The notes under the pieces are model-generated. The model saw only the letters and a program-made list of their open reading frames with translations, made no database searches and had not been told where the DNA came from. Below, piece by piece: positions 27,386 to 35,686 of a stretch of 64,000 nt of DNA (the stretch's first letter is position 1; the number at the start of each line of letters is the position of its first letter). The translations under genes and the position numbers were made by a program. Source of the stretch: an uncultured Lachnospiraceae bacterium (GTDB taxonomy: Bacteria > Bacillota > Clostridia > Lachnospirales > Lachnospiraceae); contig CACWHK010000003.1 in assembly GCA_902760755.1 (NCBI GenBank), positions 62,001 to 126,000 on the forward strand, written 5' to 3'.

Positions 27386-28081
27386 ATGCTAACACCGGTT
27401 GATATTCAACAGAAAAAGTTCAAAACGGGAATCGGATATAACAAAGAAGATGTGAATCAGTTCTTTCAGGAGGTCTCCAGGAGCTATGAGGAACTGTATC
27501 GTTCGAATGCCGAGCTGAAGGAGAAGGTCATCACCATGACCGATACCCTGCAGCATTATAAGGCTACCGAGGATAATCTTCAGAAGTCTCTGATGATCGC
27601 AGAAAAGAATACGGAAGAACAGAAGACCAACGCGGAAAGACAGGCCCGTAATATTGAGGCCGAGGCCCGCAGCCGTGCAAATGAGATCGTGAAGGATGCC
27701 AAGGCGCAGCTCGAGTATATGGAGCGTCGCATGGAGGAGCTTCGGGATCAGTATGCAGAGTATAAGCAGACCTTTGCCGATACCATCCGGGATCATCTTC
27801 GGAAGATGGGAGAGTGGGATCAGGATCCGGACTATGAGCCGAAGGCAAAGGAGCCTGAGAAGAGCTCTGATTTCACCGGATTTGGCGGACTTGGCGGAAT
27901 GGATGGCGAGTATGGATTCCAGTTTTCGGATTCCTCCCCCGATTCCGGATCCGGACTCGGCGGAGCAGGCTCCGTTGGTGCTTCCAGGGATGAGCGTCGC
28001 AGCAGTGCGTCGAATGTCTATGGTTCCGTCCTTGGCGGAGAAGGCATCAATCCCTTTGGCGGACTTACCATGAAGCAGTAA
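27386..28081 (+). CDS. divIVA: DivIVA-family cell division/polarity protein
   Basis: The 231-residue protein begins with the DivIVA lipid-binding module (LTPVDIQQKKF, then GYNKEDVNQFF) and continues in a long coiled coil (about 30-145). The C-terminal 80 residues are Gly/Ser/Asp-rich and probably disordered. DivIVA marks curved membrane at poles and septa. It directly follows sepF; the ylmG and ylmH genes that often separate them are absent here. Confidence 0.93.
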   Translation: MLTPVDIQQKKFKTGIGYNKEDVNQFFQEVSRSYEELYRSNAELKEKVITMTDTLQHYKATEDNLQKSLMIAEKNTEEQKTNAERQARNIEAEARSRANEIVKDAKAQLEYMERRMEELRDQYAEYKQTFADTIRDHLRKMGEWDQDPDYEPKAKEPEKSSDFTGFGGLGGMDGEYGFQFSDSSPDSGSGLGGAGSVGASRDERRSSASNVYGSVLGGEGINPFGGLTMKQ

Positions 28082-28103
28082 GCCGGTTAGAGTATACGTG
28101 ATC

Positions 28104-28133
28104 ATGGGGACAGATCTTCGGATCTGTCCTCAT
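28104..28133 (+). other. UUCG-tetraloop hairpin after divIVA
   Basis: A 13-bp stem (ATGGGGACAGATC with GATCTGTCCTCAT, one mismatch) closes a TTCG loop at 28117-28120. No T-run follows. It may stabilise the 3' end of the sepF-divIVA transcript or end it inefficiently. Confidence 0.6.
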
Positions 28134-28165
28134 GGCGTCTATAAAAACATATAATCTAATGAAAT

Positions 28166-28192
28166 AATTTACATAATATTATTATGTAAATT
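28166..28192. repeat. 27-bp near-perfect palindrome upstream of lspA, dif-like
   Basis: The arms AATTTACATAATA (28166-28178) and TATTATGTAAATT (28180-28192) are perfect inverted repeats around one T. Read as an 11-5-11 site, each arm (TTATGTAAATT) resembles the XerD half of bacterial dif sites. It ends 13 bases before the lspA ATG, so an operator or mRNA leader stem is the main alternative. Confidence 0.5.
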
Positions 28193-28205
28193 AAATGAGG
28201 TAGTT

Positions 28206-28817
28206 ATGCGTAAAAAGAGTTACCTGTTCCTGCTCCTCGGGGTTTTGGGAATCGTACTTATAGATCAGCTGACGAAGCTGCTGGTCACAAATAACATGGA
28301 GCTGAATGAGAGTATTCCCTGGATTACTGATGTATTTGAACTCCGTTATATCCGGAACACCGGTATGGCCTGGGGCATGTTCAACGATAAGACCTGGCTG
28401 CTTACGGTGATCAGCCTTCTTATGATGGCAGCCCTCCTCTATGTGTATAATAATATCACAGAGGGCAGATACTTCCGGTTGCTCCGAATCCTCATCATCT
28501 GTATCATCGGCGGTGCGGTGGGGAACCTGATCGACCGGGTACGGCTCGGGTATGTTGTTGACTTCCTGTATTTTAAGCTGATCAATTTTCCGGTCTTCAA
28601 TGTGGCTGACATTTTCGTGACCGTCAGTGTGATCCTTCTGGTGATCCTGATGATCTTTAAGTATAAGTGGAAGGATCTTGATGTGCTTCTGGGCGACAAG
28701 ATCCGTCTCGAGGACGGATCCTATGTGGAAAAGAAGAGCAGGAAGGACGCCGGGAAGGAAGAAGTAAAAGCCAGGGAAGCAACAGAAGAAAAGGTTACAG
28801 AAGAAAAGGATTCGTAA
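28206..28817 (+). CDS. lspA: Lipoprotein signal peptidase
   Basis: LspA cleaves the signal peptide of prolipoproteins after diacylglyceryl attachment. Four membrane segments lie in the first 160 residues. The two catalytic Asp are visible in GNLIDRVRLGYVVDFL and VFNVADIFV. The protein is 203 residues; about 40 extra C-terminal residues are Lys/Glu-rich and probably cytoplasmic. GAGG precedes the ATG. Substrates in this window include the two lipoproteins on the minus strand. Confidence 0.94.
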   Translation: MRKKSYLFLLLGVLGIVLIDQLTKLLVTNNMELNESIPWITDVFELRYIRNTGMAWGMFNDKTWLLTVISLLMMAALLYVYNNITEGRYFRLLRILIICIIGGAVGNLIDRVRLGYVVDFLYFKLINFPVFNVADIFVTVSVILLVILMIFKYKWKDLDVLLGDKIRLEDGSYVEKKSRKDAGKEEVKAREATEEKVTEEKDS

Positions 28818-28818
28818 G

Positions 28819-29748
28819 ATGGAACAGGCTGCGGCAGTAAACTTCATAAGCTTAACTCCCGAGGCGGAGGAGGAAGGGCTTCGGCTGGATAAGTATCTGG
28901 CCCTTGCAGTTCCCGAATATTCGAGAAGCTTTCTGCAGCAGCTGATCCAAGGCGGATCCGTATCCGTGAACCAACGCCCCGTAAAAGCCTCCTACAAGGC
29001 AAAATGCGGGGATTTTATCACTTTATCGATCCCTGCTCCGGAGAAGCCGGAGATCGAGCCGGAGGATATCCCTCTGGAGATCGTATACGAGGATCCGCAT
29101 CTCATCGTGGTGAACAAACCCCAGGGGATGGTAGTTCATCCGGCCGCGGGACATACAAGCGGAACTCTGGTCAATGCACTGATGTATCACTGCGGGGATT
29201 CCCTTTCCTCCATCAACGGTGTGCAGCGGCCGGGGATCGTTCACCGGATCGATAAGGATACCAGTGGACTCCTGGTGGTCTGTAAGACGGACCAGGCCCA
29301 CCGGGGTCTGGCACTGCAGTTTGCGGAGCATAGTATCCACCGGATCTATACGGCCATCTGTCACGGGGTCATACGGAACCCGGGAGTGGTGGATGCACCG
29401 CTGGCCCGTGATCCGGGAGACCGAAAGCAGATCTCCATACAGGCCGGGGGACGACACGCAGTGACCCACTATGAACCGGTGGAAGCCCTAAAGCAGGATT
29501 TCACGCTGATCCGCTGCCGGCTGGAAACCGGACGGACCCATCAGATCCGTGTCCATATGGCATCCCTGCATCATCCGATCCTGGGAGACCCGGTGTACGG
29601 ACCAAGGAAATGTCCGTTTCATCTGGAAGGACAGCTGCTGCATGCGGGAAACCTGGGATTCATTCATCCCGTAACGGGAGAGGCTCTGGAGTTTACAAGT
29701 GAGCTTCCGGAGCATTTTAAAAGAATACTGAAAGCTTTGAAACAGTAA
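28819..29748 (+). CDS. Pseudouridine synthase, RluA/RluD family
   Basis: The 309-residue protein has an S4 RNA-binding domain (about 18-80) and the RluA catalytic core. The catalytic Asp is in HRIDKDTSGLLVV, and the later RLETGRTHQIRVH motif is intact. The family modifies uridines of 23S rRNA; this lspA-adjacent member is usually annotated RluD-like. It starts one base after the lspA stop, so the genes are co-translated. Confidence 0.92.
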   Translation: MEQAAAVNFISLTPEAEEEGLRLDKYLALAVPEYSRSFLQQLIQGGSVSVNQRPVKASYKAKCGDFITLSIPAPEKPEIEPEDIPLEIVYEDPHLIVVNKPQGMVVHPAAGHTSGTLVNALMYHCGDSLSSINGVQRPGIVHRIDKDTSGLLVVCKTDQAHRGLALQFAEHSIHRIYTAICHGVIRNPGVVDAPLARDPGDRKQISIQAGGRHAVTHYEPVEALKQDFTLIRCRLETGRTHQIRVHMASLHHPILGDPVYGPRKCPFHLEGQLLHAGNLGFIHPVTGEALEFTSELPEHFKRILKALKQ

Positions 29749-29777
29749 AATGTGCGATTGTCACTGAGGGTAAGGAT

Positions 29778-30704
29778 ATGGCCGGAACCATGAATTCAAA
29801 AAACTGCACCAGGGAAGCGGGAGAGCATCTACGGACTGCGGAATACCGTCGTATCGCCACACGGGTATCCGTTGTCAGTATCCTCGGGAATCTTTTCCTC
29901 TCGGTCTTTAAGCTGCTGACCGGAATCTTTGCTCATTCCGGAGCCATGATCAGTGATGCGGTTCACTCCGCATCGGATGTGGTGAGCAGCTTTATCGTGA
30001 TCATCGGTGTCCGTCTTTCCGGAAGGGAAGCGGATAAGGACCATCCTTACGGTCATGAGCGGTTTGAATGCGTTGCGTCCATTATTCTCGCCATGCTGCT
30101 GGCCATTGTCGGCGGTGAGATCGGACTTTCGGCCATTCGGACCATCCGGGGAGGAGCCGACTCCATTACGATTCCCGGAACCCTGGCGCTGATCGCCGCT
30201 ATTGTTTCGATCGTAACGAAGGAAGCCATGTTCTGGTATACCAGAGCTGCTGCGATACGCATCGGTTCCACGGCACTGAAGGCGGATGCATGGCATCACA
30301 GGAGTGATGCGCTTTCCTCCATAGGTGCACTGATCGGTATCGCAGGTGCCAGAATGGGGGTTCCGGTTCTGGAGCCCATCGCCAGTCTGGTAATCTGCCT
30401 GTTTATATTTAAAGTAGCAGTGGAAGTGTTCCGCACGGCCGTGGATCAGATGGTGGATCACTGCTGCGATGAAGAAATGGAGAAATTACTACGGGATTGT
30501 ATCGCACGCCAGGAGGGTGTGCTTGGAATTGATATGCTTCAGACCCGGATGTTCGGGCCGAGGATCTACGTGGATATAGAGATTCGTGTGGAGGGTACCC
30601 TTCGACTCATCGAAGCTCATGATATCGCAGAGCGAGTACATGATGCTCTGGAGGAAGAATTCCCGGAGGTGAAGCACGTCATGGTCCATGTCAATCCTGC
30701 GTAA
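29778..30704 (+). CDS. Cation diffusion facilitator (CDF) metal exporter
   Basis: The 308-residue protein has six membrane segments and a cytoplasmic C-terminal dimer domain. Metal-site residues are visible in DAVHSASD and DAWHHRSD, the two HxxxD motifs of the transport site. Such proteins exchange Zn, Fe or Mn for protons. Substrate specificity cannot be fixed from sequence alone. Confidence 0.9.
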   Translation: MAGTMNSKNCTREAGEHLRTAEYRRIATRVSVVSILGNLFLSVFKLLTGIFAHSGAMISDAVHSASDVVSSFIVIIGVRLSGREADKDHPYGHERFECVASIILAMLLAIVGGEIGLSAIRTIRGGADSITIPGTLALIAAIVSIVTKEAMFWYTRAAAIRIGSTALKADAWHHRSDALSSIGALIGIAGARMGVPVLEPIASLVICLFIFKVAVEVFRTAVDQMVDHCCDEEMEKLLRDCIARQEGVLGIDMLQTRMFGPRIYVDIEIRVEGTLRLIEAHDIAERVHDALEEEFPEVKHVMVHVNPA

Positions 30705-30716
30705 GATATTACTGCT

Positions 30717-32129
30717 ATGGAAATGACAAGAAATACTACATTTAAAAACAGATTTTTCGGAGATAAAGCCTTTTATAAAATGGTGTTCGGCGTAGCTGTT
30801 CCCATTATGATCCAGAACGGGATCACGAATTTCGTAAGTCTTCTGGATAACATCATGGTGGGGCAGATCGGTACCGAGCAGATGTCCGGTGTGGCCATCG
30901 TCAACCAGCTGATGTTCATCTTCTTCCTCTGTATGTTCGGGGGAATGTCCGGCGTCGGGATCTTTACGGCCCAGTACTTCGGCTATAAGGATGCGGAGGG
31001 CATCCGTCATACATTTCGCTATAAGTTCTGGCTGGGACTGATCATCGTGATCCTTGCCGTCATAGTCTTTATCGTATTCGGCGGGAATCTGATCCAGGCG
31101 TACCTGAACGGAAGTGAGGATGGCGGAGATCTGGTGGCTGCAAAGGAATACGGTATGAATTACCTGTGGGTGATCCTTACCTCCCTGCCGGCAATCTTTG
31201 TTGCGATGATGTACTCCAGCACCCTTCGGGAATGCGGGGAGACCAAGGTCCCCATGGTTGCGGGCATCGTTGCGGTGGTTGTGAACCTGCTGTTTAACTA
31301 CCTTCTGATCTTCGGACATTTCGGTTTTCCGAAGCTGGGCGTCATCGGTGCGGCCATCGCCACGGTGATCTCCAGATATGTGGAAATGACCATCATCGTT
31401 CTCTGGTGCGTCCGTCATAAGAAGACCACACATCCTTACTTCAACGGCATCTTCCGGACCCTTCGGGTTCCGAGAAACCTTGTGAGCAAGTTCTTTAAGA
31501 CCGGCATGCCGATCCTGGTGAATGAAGCGCTCTGGTCCGTGGGGGTAGCCCTGCTGGCACAGGCCTACAGTATCCGGGGGTTAAATGTGGTGGCGGGACA
31601 GAATATCGCCAATACCATCAACAATCTCTTCAATATCGCATTTATTGCCATGGGAGATGCGGTTGCGATCCTGGTAGGACAGGCCCTTGGCGCAGGAGAG
31701 CTGGAGAAGGCAAAGGACTGGGCACGGAAGATGATCGTAACGGGAATCATCAGCGCCATCATCATGGGAAGTATCATGCTCTGTACGGCACATCTTTTCC
31801 CGGAGCTTTACAACACCAATGATCAGGCCCGGGAGATCGCGGCGCTGTTCATCACCGTACAGGCCATCGTCATGCCGAAGGACGCCTTCCTGCACGGAAG
31901 CTACTTTACACTCCGGTCGGGAGGAAAGACCATTATCACCTTCCTTTTCGACAGTGTATTCATGCTGGGGGTTTCGGTTCCTCTGGCATATCTTCTCAGC
32001 AATCTTACGGACCTTCATGTGGTCTGGATCTTTGCTCTGGTACATGCCGCAGATCTGATCAAATGTCTGATTGGCTTCATCCTTCTGAAGAAGGGCGTCT
32101 GGGTACGAAATATCGTACACTCTGATTAA
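30717..32129 (+). CDS. MATE-family efflux transporter
   Basis: The 470-residue polytopic protein has twelve predicted membrane segments and the MATE repeats VPIMIQNGITNFVSLLDNIMVGQIG near residue 25 and the equivalent GMPILVNEALWSVGVALLAQAY near 265. These Na+- or H+-driven pumps export drugs or metabolites. No clear ribosome site precedes the ATG at 30717, and the gap to the CDF gene is 12 bases, so it may be translated through coupling. Confidence 0.9.
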   Translation: MEMTRNTTFKNRFFGDKAFYKMVFGVAVPIMIQNGITNFVSLLDNIMVGQIGTEQMSGVAIVNQLMFIFFLCMFGGMSGVGIFTAQYFGYKDAEGIRHTFRYKFWLGLIIVILAVIVFIVFGGNLIQAYLNGSEDGGDLVAAKEYGMNYLWVILTSLPAIFVAMMYSSTLRECGETKVPMVAGIVAVVVNLLFNYLLIFGHFGFPKLGVIGAAIATVISRYVEMTIIVLWCVRHKKTTHPYFNGIFRTLRVPRNLVSKFFKTGMPILVNEALWSVGVALLAQAYSIRGLNVVAGQNIANTINNLFNIAFIAMGDAVAILVGQALGAGELEKAKDWARKMIVTGIISAIIMGSIMLCTAHLFPELYNTNDQAREIAALFITVQAIVMPKDAFLHGSYFTLRSGGKTIITFLFDSVFMLGVSVPLAYLLSNLTDLHVVWIFALVHAADLIKCLIGFILLKKGVWVRNIVHSD

Positions 32130-32152
32130 TCCTTATTATCCGTAAAATCTTT

Positions 32153-32180
32153 TGCTCCGCGGGGACCCGCGGAGCATTTT
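32153..32180 (+). terminator. Intrinsic terminator after the MATE gene
   Basis: TGCTCCGCGGG (32153-32163) pairs with CCCGCGGAGCA (32166-32176), followed by TTTTC. Confidence 0.85.
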
Positions 32181-32245
32181 CATATGCGTGATGCGGAAAA
32201 CAATGAAAAACTTATGCCTTCAGGTGTGGGAAAATCAGGAGGGAT

Positions 32246-32255
32246 ATGGTATAAT
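32246..32255 (+). promoter_or_regulatory. Extended -10 promoter for the two small membrane proteins
   Basis: ATGGTATAAT carries TATAAT (32250-32255) with the TGn extension. The -35 region (TGGGAA) is poor. The promoter lies about 60 bases before the first start codon. Confidence 0.5.
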
Positions 32256-32316
32256 GATTTGCACACGTTTTTTGTGCTTCGTATCATTGTTATTAATATC
32301 TGGGAGGATTGGATAC

Positions 32317-32718
32317 ATGCCTACAAATCAGACTGGAAACCATGAGCCTGGCTCCGGCGCAGACTATGCAAGACGGATGCGGATGGAACGTGCAAAGCAG
32401 ACGGCGCGGGAGAAACCGAGTATGGGAGCGATGATCGCGAAGATCGTGGTCGGGATTGCCCTTATCGTGATCGGACTTCTGGTACGGCCAAGCGGAAGCA
32501 TCAGTGTTCCCATGATCATCATCTGTGCGGTAATCGGAGTTATATTTATCGCGCTTGGGGTCCTTGGCTATAAACGGCAGCAGCGGGAGATCGAAGATGC
32601 ACAGCTTCACGTGGTCCTGAATACACCTCCGGAAGAGGATGTTCATTCCGAGATCCATGATCTTGCAGCGAAGTATGATGAACAACCTTCCGGAAATACT
32701 ATGGAGAATACGAAATGA
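32317..32718 (+). CDS. Small two-span membrane protein of unknown function
   Basis: The 133-residue product has a hydrophilic N-terminus (about 1-40), two hydrophobic segments (about 44-62 and 67-85) joined by a short loop with Pro and Ser, and an acidic C-terminus. I place the start at 32317, nine bases after GGGAGG; the frame is open further upstream but no ribosome site supports it. The stop overlaps the start of the next gene (ATGA). I do not recognise the family. Confidence 0.65.
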   Translation: MPTNQTGNHEPGSGADYARRMRMERAKQTAREKPSMGAMIAKIVVGIALIVIGLLVRPSGSISVPMIIICAVIGVIFIALGVLGYKRQQREIEDAQLHVVLNTPPEEDVHSEIHDLAAKYDEQPSGNTMENTK

Positions 32719-33158
32719 CCTGGTGGCAGATATCACTTATCATAGGCGGTGGAATCATTTTCATCTGCCTCATATGCTTCCTGTACATCTGTGCGATCGC
32801 AAAGAAGGACGGGAAGGTGGCGGACGGCGCCTATACGGAGATTGCCTTTGCGGCGCAGACCGCTGCGAAGATCCTCGTGAATCTTTCGGATCAGGATAGA
32901 CCTGTGGTCTGTCAGGTGACCCGCGGGATCCTGGGGGTCCGGATCGAGGTTTCCTCCTCCGGTGAACCGCCGATCCACTATGACAAGGAGATCCGGACCG
33001 ACGGACGTCCGGAAGAGGAGATCCGAAAGATGTGTCTTTATGCTGCGGATTCCATCGTTCATTTTACGAAGGACCGGTTTCTTGCGGCCAGAGAATACGG
33101 AGATACCTACCGGATTCAGAAGAATCTATACTACAGGCCTCCCCAGAGACCTGTATAA
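32715..33158 (+). CDS. Single-span protein of unknown function
   Basis: The 147-residue product starts with a membrane segment (about 6-30) followed by a soluble domain with alternating strands and helices and a Tyr/Pro/Arg-rich tail. It is translationally coupled to the preceding small membrane protein, so the two probably act together. No known motif is visible. The S66 peptidase that follows is 22 bases away with its own strong ribosome site. Confidence 0.6.
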   Translation: MTWWQISLIIGGGIIFICLICFLYICAIAKKDGKVADGAYTEIAFAAQTAAKILVNLSDQDRPVVCQVTRGILGVRIEVSSSGEPPIHYDKEIRTDGRPEEEIRKMCLYAADSIVHFTKDRFLAAREYGDTYRIQKNLYYRPPQRPV

Positions 33159-33180
33159 ACCTGAATAAAGGAGACAGTGT

Positions 33181-34215
33181 ATGAGATTTCCAGGGAATCT
33201 GCCGGATGGCGGAACCATCGGATTTGTGGCACCGTCCTTCGGATGTGCCATAGAACCGTATAAAACAGCATTTGCCAACGCGTTGGAACATTTTCATGGT
33301 CTTGGCTATAAGACGAAGCTTGGGCCTAATTGCTATACTTCGGACGGTGTCGGCATCAGTACGAAGCCGGAGTTTTGCGGGAAGGAATTAAATGAAATGT
33401 ATGCGGACCTGACGACGGATGTCCTGATCGCCTGTGGCGGCGGAGAGCTGATGTGTGAGGTGACGCCATATATCGACTGGGAAAAGATCCGGCAGAGTGA
33501 TCCGAAATGGTATCTCGGATATTCTGATAATACCAACTTCACCTTTCTTTCCACAATCCTTACGGATACGGCAGCGGTATACGGACCCTGTGCACCAAGC
33601 TTCGGAATGGAGCCCATGTATGATTCCCTGACGGACGCACTGAATGTGCTTTCCGGGAAGAATACTGAGGTGCATAATTATCCGAAGTGGGAGAAGGAGA
33701 GTCTAAAGGATGAGGAGCACCCTCTGGTTCCCTACAACCTGACGGAACCCTACCGGCAGCGGATCTTCCTTGGGGATCAGGAAATCGGGGAAGCAAAGGT
33801 CGAGGGGCGTCTCATCGGAGGCTGCATGGATATCCTCGCGGTGCTTTGCGGAACACGGTTTGATCAGGTATCAGACTTCCTGGAGCGTTATAAGGGGGAC
33901 GGCTTCCTCTGGTTCCTGGAGTGCTGTGACTTAAATCCCATGAGTGTGCGCCGGGCATTCTTCCAGCTGAAGGAAGCCGGATGGTTTAAGTACGCGAAGG
34001 GCTTTCTCATCGGACGGTCCCTGCATTTCGGTGAGGAAATGATGGGCCTGGATATGTACACGGCCATCACCGGCTGCATCGGTGAGCTTGGAGTTCCGAT
34101 ACTGATGGATCTTGACTTCGGACACCTTCCGCCGCAGATGCCGCTGATCAGCGGAGCTTATGCCAAGGTGGATGCAGCAGAGAATTCAATCAGGATCAGT
34201 CAGATCCTTAAATAG
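33181..34215 (+). CDS. LD-carboxypeptidase / MccF-like peptidase (family S66)
   Basis: The 344-residue serine peptidase has the S66 nucleophile in GYSDNT (Ser115), the ACGGGE loop near 84-89 and the C-terminal GHLPPQMPLISG segment with the catalytic His; a Glu sits in the FLECCD region. Family members trim murein tetrapeptides (LdcA) or inactivate microcin C-type peptidyl nucleotides (MccF). There is no signal peptide, so a cytoplasmic recycling or detoxifying role is likely. AAAGGAG precedes the ATG. Confidence 0.85.
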   Translation: MRFPGNLPDGGTIGFVAPSFGCAIEPYKTAFANALEHFHGLGYKTKLGPNCYTSDGVGISTKPEFCGKELNEMYADLTTDVLIACGGGELMCEVTPYIDWEKIRQSDPKWYLGYSDNTNFTFLSTILTDTAAVYGPCAPSFGMEPMYDSLTDALNVLSGKNTEVHNYPKWEKESLKDEEHPLVPYNLTEPYRQRIFLGDQEIGEAKVEGRLIGGCMDILAVLCGTRFDQVSDFLERYKGDGFLWFLECCDLNPMSVRRAFFQLKEAGWFKYAKGFLIGRSLHFGEEMMGLDMYTAITGCIGELGVPILMDLDFGHLPPQMPLISGAYAKVDAAENSIRISQILK

Positions 34216-34233
34216 ACAAAATGGAGGTAAGGA

Positions 34234-34968
34234 ATGGGGCTTTTTGACAAGATTTCGGGGGCATTTGAGAAGAAGGAATGTGTCTTCTGCGGAAAGGAGA
34301 TCGGAATCCTCGGCAAGAAGAAGCTGGAGGACGGCGTGATGTGCAAGGACTGTGTATCCCTGCTTTCTCCCTGGTTTACGGACCGGAAGAACAGTACGGT
34401 GGCTGAGATCGATCAGCAGCTTGCCTACCGGGAGGAAAACCGGAAGGCACTGGAGGCCTTTAACGGCACGGCACAGTACGGCGAGGACGGAGAGATCTTC
34501 ATCGTGGATGAACCGAACCGCCGGTTTATCGTACTCCCGCGGAAGAATACGGATGTAGCAAAGTACAATCCGGACATTCTTTCCTTTGATGATATTACGG
34601 AAATGAAGCTGGATATGAGCTATCACTCCACGGAAGAGAAGCGTAGGAATTCCGACGGTCAGATGGTATCCTATGTGCCGCCGCATTTTGAGCACTGCTT
34701 TGATTTCTATGTAAAGATCGAAACGAAGCACCCCTATGCGCACACGCACCGGGCTCACCTGAACGGACGTACCCTGAAGGTACATACTCTCGGCCCGAAG
34801 ATGCAGAGAAGCTACAGCCTGAATGCACTGGAGGATCTCCGGCGTTTCCTGGATTTCTATCCGCCGCGGACCCAGCATGATCAGTATGTGGCTGAGACGG
34901 AGATGGAGGACTGCTTCTTCTTTGCGGATATGGGTGATGCCATCTGCCGCGCCATCATGAGAGGCTGA
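34234..34968 (+). CDS. DUF4428 zinc-ribbon protein
   Basis: The 244-residue protein begins with a short zinc-ribbon (Cys16, Cys19, Cys37, Cys40), the DUF4428 signature, then a charged linker and a soluble beta-rich domain that looks PH-like, with SFDDITEMKLD and HCFDFYVKIETKHPY. Function is unknown. GGAGG precedes the ATG. Confidence 0.75.
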   Translation: MGLFDKISGAFEKKECVFCGKEIGILGKKKLEDGVMCKDCVSLLSPWFTDRKNSTVAEIDQQLAYREENRKALEAFNGTAQYGEDGEIFIVDEPNRRFIVLPRKNTDVAKYNPDILSFDDITEMKLDMSYHSTEEKRRNSDGQMVSYVPPHFEHCFDFYVKIETKHPYAHTHRAHLNGRTLKVHTLGPKMQRSYSLNALEDLRRFLDFYPPRTQHDQYVAETEMEDCFFFADMGDAICRAIMRG

Positions 34969-34984
34969 TATAAGAGGTGATGCT

Positions 34985-35686
34985 ATGGCTTTTGTGGAAT
35001 TCCGGGATGTACAGAAGATCTATAAGAGCGGAGAGGTTTCAGTCTCCGCTCTTTCCGGTGCATCCTTTACCATCGAGAAGGGAGAGTTCTGTGTGATCGT
35101 CGGTGCCTCCGGTGCCGGAAAGACCACGATCCTTAATATCCTCGGCGGCATGGATACTCTCACAAGCGGACAGGTGCTGATCGACGGAGAGGAGATCTCC
35201 GCCTATGACAAGCGTAGACTCACCACCTACCGACGACTGGATGTGGGCTTTGTTTTCCAGTTCTACAACCTGGTTCAGAACCTGACGGCTCTGGAAAATG
35301 TGGAGCTTGCGGTTCAGATCTGCAAGAATCCCCTGTCTCCTGCAGAGGTCTTAAGGGAAGTGGGACTGGAGGACAGGATGAAAAACTTCCCCTCCCAGCT
35401 GTCTGGAGGAGAGCAGCAGCGGGTTGCCATAGCAAGAGCCCTGGCCAAGAACCCGAAGCTCCTTCTTTGTGATGAACCCACGGGAGCGCTGGACTATGCC
35501 ACCGGCAAGTCGGTCTTAAAGGTGCTTCAGGACACCTGCAGAAATACGGGAACCACGGTGATCGTGATCACCCATAACTCTGCACTGACTGCCATGGCAG
35601 ACCGGGTCATCCGGGTAAAGAGCGGAAAGATCCGGGAGATGTCCCTCAATCCGAATAAGGTTGATATTGATGAGATCGAGTGGTAA
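34985..35686 (+). CDS. ABC transporter ATP-binding protein (MacB/LolD type)
   Basis: The 233-residue ATPase has Walker [10 protein letters not shown], the Q-loop in FVFQFYNL, the signature [15 protein letters not shown] and Walker [13 protein letters not shown]. It pairs with the FtsX-type permease whose gene overlaps its 3' end. Such exporters move lipids, peptides or antibiotics, or act as mechanotransmitters. Confidence 0.92.
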   Translation: MAFVEFRDVQKIYKSGEVSVSALSGASFTIEKGEFCVIVGASGAGKTTILNILGGMDTLTSGQVLIDGEEISAYDKRRLTTYRRLDVGFVFQFYNLVQNLTALENVELAVQICKNPLSPAEVLREVGLEDRMKNFPSQLSGGEQQRVAIARALAKNPKLLLCDEPTGALDYATGKSVLKVLQDTCRNTGTTVIVITHNSALTAMADRVIRVKSGKIREMSLNPNKVDIDEIEW

